This document shows positions 7,045 through 8,380 of a stretch of 8,380 nt of DNA, piece by piece. The DNA comes from Pseudoxanthomonas sp. GTDB taxonomy: Bacteria; Pseudomonadota; Gammaproteobacteria; Xanthomonadales; Xanthomonadaceae. The translations under genes and the position numbers were made by a program. The first letter of the stretch is position 1. Each line of letters starts with the position of its first letter. The DNA lies in the NCBI GenBank assembly GCA_026785795.1, contig JAJAZJ010000269.1, positions 1-8,380 on the forward strand, given 5' to 3'. The notes under the pieces were generated by a model. The model was not told the DNA's origin, did not search any database, and worked only from the letters and a program-made list of their open reading frames with translations.

Positions 7045-7521
7045 TTAGCGAAGCACGCCGTCCAGGCCGGGTACGGGCGTAAGGGTATTGCGTGACTCGG
7101 TCTTGAAGGTGCGCGACTTGCCGGTTTCCGGGGTGGCGTCGACGGGTCCCTTCAGGGCGTAACCCAGCGACTTGCGTCCCGCCAGCGCGTCGGCAACCAC
7201 GATGCGCGCCCCCACCGACGGACTGAACGGCAGGCTGACCACGTCGGCCGACTCCGGGCCGACGGAAATCCGGGGCGCGGCTTCCAGCGTGCCTGCAGCC
7301 TGGTCACCGACGGTGATCGCCAGGCTGGCGCGGGTGAAGCGCATCGGCATGCTGCTGTAGTTCTGCAGGCGCAGATCCACGGTCCAGCTGCCGTCTGCAT
7401 TGACGGTGAGCTGCTGGATGCTGGCCGCTGGGGGTGACACGCGCTTCACCGGGCCGGTGGCGCAGGCGGACAGCACGGCGGTCAGAAAAACCAGGGAAAT
7501 CCAACCCGAATGACGCTTCAT
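7045..7521 (-). CDS. Small lipoprotein, possibly LEA type 2 (WHy)-like
   Basis: A 158-residue predicted outer-envelope lipoprotein. A charged N-terminus (MKRHSGW) and hydrophobic stretch lead to the lipobox LSAC with the lipidated Cys20; Ala follows, so retention at the inner membrane by an Asp+2 signal is not expected. The ATG at 7521 is preferred over an in-frame TTG at 7536 because GAGG lies 7 bp upstream of it. The mature part has alternating polar and hydrophobic strands. LTVNADGSWTVDLRLQN, then SLAITVGDQAAGTL and a SVGPESADVVSLPF segment resemble the beta-sandwich of LEA-14/WHy proteins, where N-rich strands and a G-x-x-x-G turn recur. That fold is an inference from pattern, not a confirmed match. 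It lies 56 bp after the lipocalin gene on the same strand, consistent with a two-gene envelope unit. Function unknown. Confidence 0.85.
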   Translation of the reverse strand: MKRHSGWISLVFLTAVLSACATGPVKRVSPPAASIQQLTVNADGSWTVDLRLQNYSSMPMRFTRASLAITVGDQAAGTLEAAPRISVGPESADVVSLPFSPSVGARIVVADALAGRKSLGYALKGPVDATPETGKSRTFKTESRNTLTPVPGLDGVLR

Positions 7522-7528
7522 GCCGGTA

Positions 7529-7532
7529 CCTC
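7529..7532 (-). promoter_or_regulatory. Ribosome binding site of the lipoprotein gene
   Basis: GAGG on the - strand ends 7 bases before the ATG at 7521. It favours this ATG over the TTG codon 15 bp upstream and gives the normal short lipoprotein signal peptide. Confidence 0.65.
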
Positions 7533-7577
7533 GCAACTCGATGGCTGCAAGGATACTACGGCGTATGGGGCGGGTTG

Positions 7578-8111
7578 CTAGCGCAACGGGCCGGACAGGA
7601 TCAGTGGGTTCAGGTCATAGCCCATTTCCACGGTGCGCGCCTTGATCTGCTCGAACAGGGCGCGGTCCATGCCGGGCTCGCGGGAAAGTATCCACAGGTA
7701 GTCGCGGCCGGGTTCGCCCACCACGGCCCAGGTGTAGCCGGGGTCCTTGTCGATGATCCAGTAGTCGGCCCAGACGAAGGGCGCCCAGGACAGCCATTCG
7801 GGGGCAAAGCGGACCTGCAGGCGGCCAGGGTGGCCCGCTACCGACCGGGCCACACCTTCGGAAACGGTGATCTCGCCGCTTTGGGTGCGGCAGGAATTGC
7901 GCACTCCGATCAGGTCGTCGTCGCGCAGGGTGTAGGCCGCGGTCACGTCGCCGACGCACTTGTTCTGGAACGTCATCGGCAGGCGCGCGATTTCGTACCA
8001 CTGGCCCGCATAGCGCGAAATGTCCAGTTCCGGCACCGAGGTCACCGGCTTGGCAGCCCAGGCGGGCGGGGCCATCCACAGCAGCAGTAAGAGGGCAGTC
8101 AGGCTACGCAT
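7578..8111 (-). CDS. blc: Blc-type bacterial lipocalin, soluble periplasmic form
   Basis: A 177-residue lipocalin, an eight-stranded barrel that holds lipids or other small hydrophobic molecules in the envelope. The first lipocalin motif is clear as RYAGQWYEIARLP (33-45), with G36 and W38 of GxW. The Blc-type core follows: VTAAYTLRDDD (56-66), then DYWIIDKDPGYTWAVVGEPG (116-135) and YLWILSREP (138-146). The N-terminus is a signal peptide (hydrophobic run, then AWA at 17-19 and AKP). There is no lipobox cysteine, so unlike E. coli Blc, which is an outer-membrane lipoprotein, this form should be soluble in the periplasm. Cys52 and Cys74 are the only cysteines in the mature chain and could form a disulfide. 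GGAG lies 7 bp before the ATG. The lipoprotein gene follows 56 bp downstream. The ligand is unknown. Confidence 0.93.
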   Translation of the reverse strand: MRSLTALLLLLWMAPPAWAAKPVTSVPELDISRYAGQWYEIARLPMTFQNKCVGDVTAAYTLRDDDLIGVRNSCRTQSGEITVSEGVARSVAGHPGRLQVRFAPEWLSWAPFVWADYWIIDKDPGYTWAVVGEPGRDYLWILSREPGMDRALFEQIKARTVEMGYDLNPLILSGPLR

Positions 8112-8241
8112 GCGGTCGCTCCAGTGTGGAAGCGGAGGATAGTCGGGTTGTCACCGGCGGTATGTGAAGCAATCGTTCGACTGCCGCATGCGCGCGGGCC
8201 AGTCGCGCAGGCCACTGATGCGCTTGGGTTTTTCCAACCAG

Positions 8242-8268
8242 CTACCGGCTTGTCCGGCTCAGCCGTAG
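8242..8268. other. Imperfect stem-loop across the stop codon of the right-edge gene
   Basis: CTAC(C)GGCT at 8242-8250 pairs with AGCCGTAG at 8261-8268 (8 bp, one bulged C, 10-base loop). It overlaps the last codons and the TGA of the partial gene at the right edge. There is no T-run on either side, so it is a poor intrinsic terminator. It may be chance in GC-rich DNA. Confidence 0.25.
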
Positions 8269-8380
8269 GTGCTGACCCGCTCGCTGGGGGCGCCCTCGAT
8301 TTCCACTTCCACCCCGGTGGGCTGGTCGGAGAACGTGTGCCGGGCCTCGGCAATGGTGTTGGCTACTTCCAGGGCAGCCG
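8259..8380 (-). CDS. Unidentified protein, C-terminal end only (partial)
   Basis: The - strand reads into the window in an open frame for 39 codons and stops at TGA 8259-8261. The visible end contains ALEVANTIAEARHTF, a predicted helix, then a strand-like VEVEIEGAP and the tail SERVSTYG. Codons are rich in G/C at the third position (GCC, CTG, ACC, GAG, GTC), as in the neighbouring genes, so it looks like a real coding end rather than noise. I do not recognise the family from this fragment and assign no function. The start and most of the gene lie beyond base 8380. The lipocalin gene begins 147 bp downstream on the same strand; that gap has no clear promoter. Confidence 0.6.
   Translation of the reverse strand, partial: AALEVANTIAEARHTFSDQPTGVEVEIEGAPSERVSTYG

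Noticed and set aside
5892..7082. 396-codon open frame on the + strand opposite the acyl-CoA dehydrogenase
   Set aside because: Same antisense artefact. It runs through the REP pair and into the lipoprotein gene, and its composition is not protein-like.
8221..8245. TTGG/CCAA hairpin with a T-rich loop downstream of the right-edge gene
   Set aside because: The T residues are in the loop rather than after a stem, and the stem is only 4 bp, so it is not an intrinsic terminator.
8112..8258. Promoter for the lipocalin gene
   Set aside because: TTCACA and TATCCT hexamers occur, but 21 bp apart; no pair with acceptable spacing was found.

Overview
The window looks like ordinary chromosomal DNA from a GC-rich gammaproteobacterium of the Xanthomonadaceae/Lysobacteraceae (Stenotrophomonas, Xanthomonas, Pseudoxanthomonas or a close relative). 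This is inferred from gene order (pheT-ihfA-merR-tRNA-Pro), from a Dxs sequence that reads like the Xanthomonas type, and from a GTAG-type palindrome pair resembling the SMAG/REP elements of Stenotrophomonas. No search was run, so the genus is not settled.

The left block is on the + strand. It holds the 3' end of pheT (phenylalanyl-tRNA synthetase beta), ihfA (integration host factor alpha), a short MerR-type regulator overlapping ihfA by 8 bp, then a separate tRNA-Pro(GGG) gene with a consensus -10 box and an intrinsic terminator. After a gap of about 250 bp comes a secreted TraB/GumN-family protein whose usual histidine motifs are missing.

From about 2459 to the right end every gene is on the - strand. 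In transcription order (right to left) they are: the C-terminal end of an unidentified protein, a periplasmic Blc-type lipocalin, a small lipoprotein with an LEA-2-like look, a 596-residue acyl-CoA dehydrogenase of the FadE5/DmdC type, an HNH endonuclease-family protein, and dxs (first enzyme of the MEP isoprenoid pathway). The lipocalin and lipoprotein are close enough to be co-transcribed, as are HNH and dxs. A palindromic REP pair separates the lipoprotein gene from the acyl-CoA dehydrogenase. The TraB gene and dxs converge on a 60 bp gap containing a stem-loop.

The genes serve housekeeping roles: translation, nucleoid structure, isoprenoid precursor supply, fatty-acid-type oxidation and envelope maintenance. 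I see no phage, transposase gene, CRISPR array, toxin-antitoxin pair or defence island. I do not claim a new system. The points most worth a second look are the REP pair, the degenerate TraB protein, and a probable leaderless promoter with a palindrome in front of the HNH-dxs pair.
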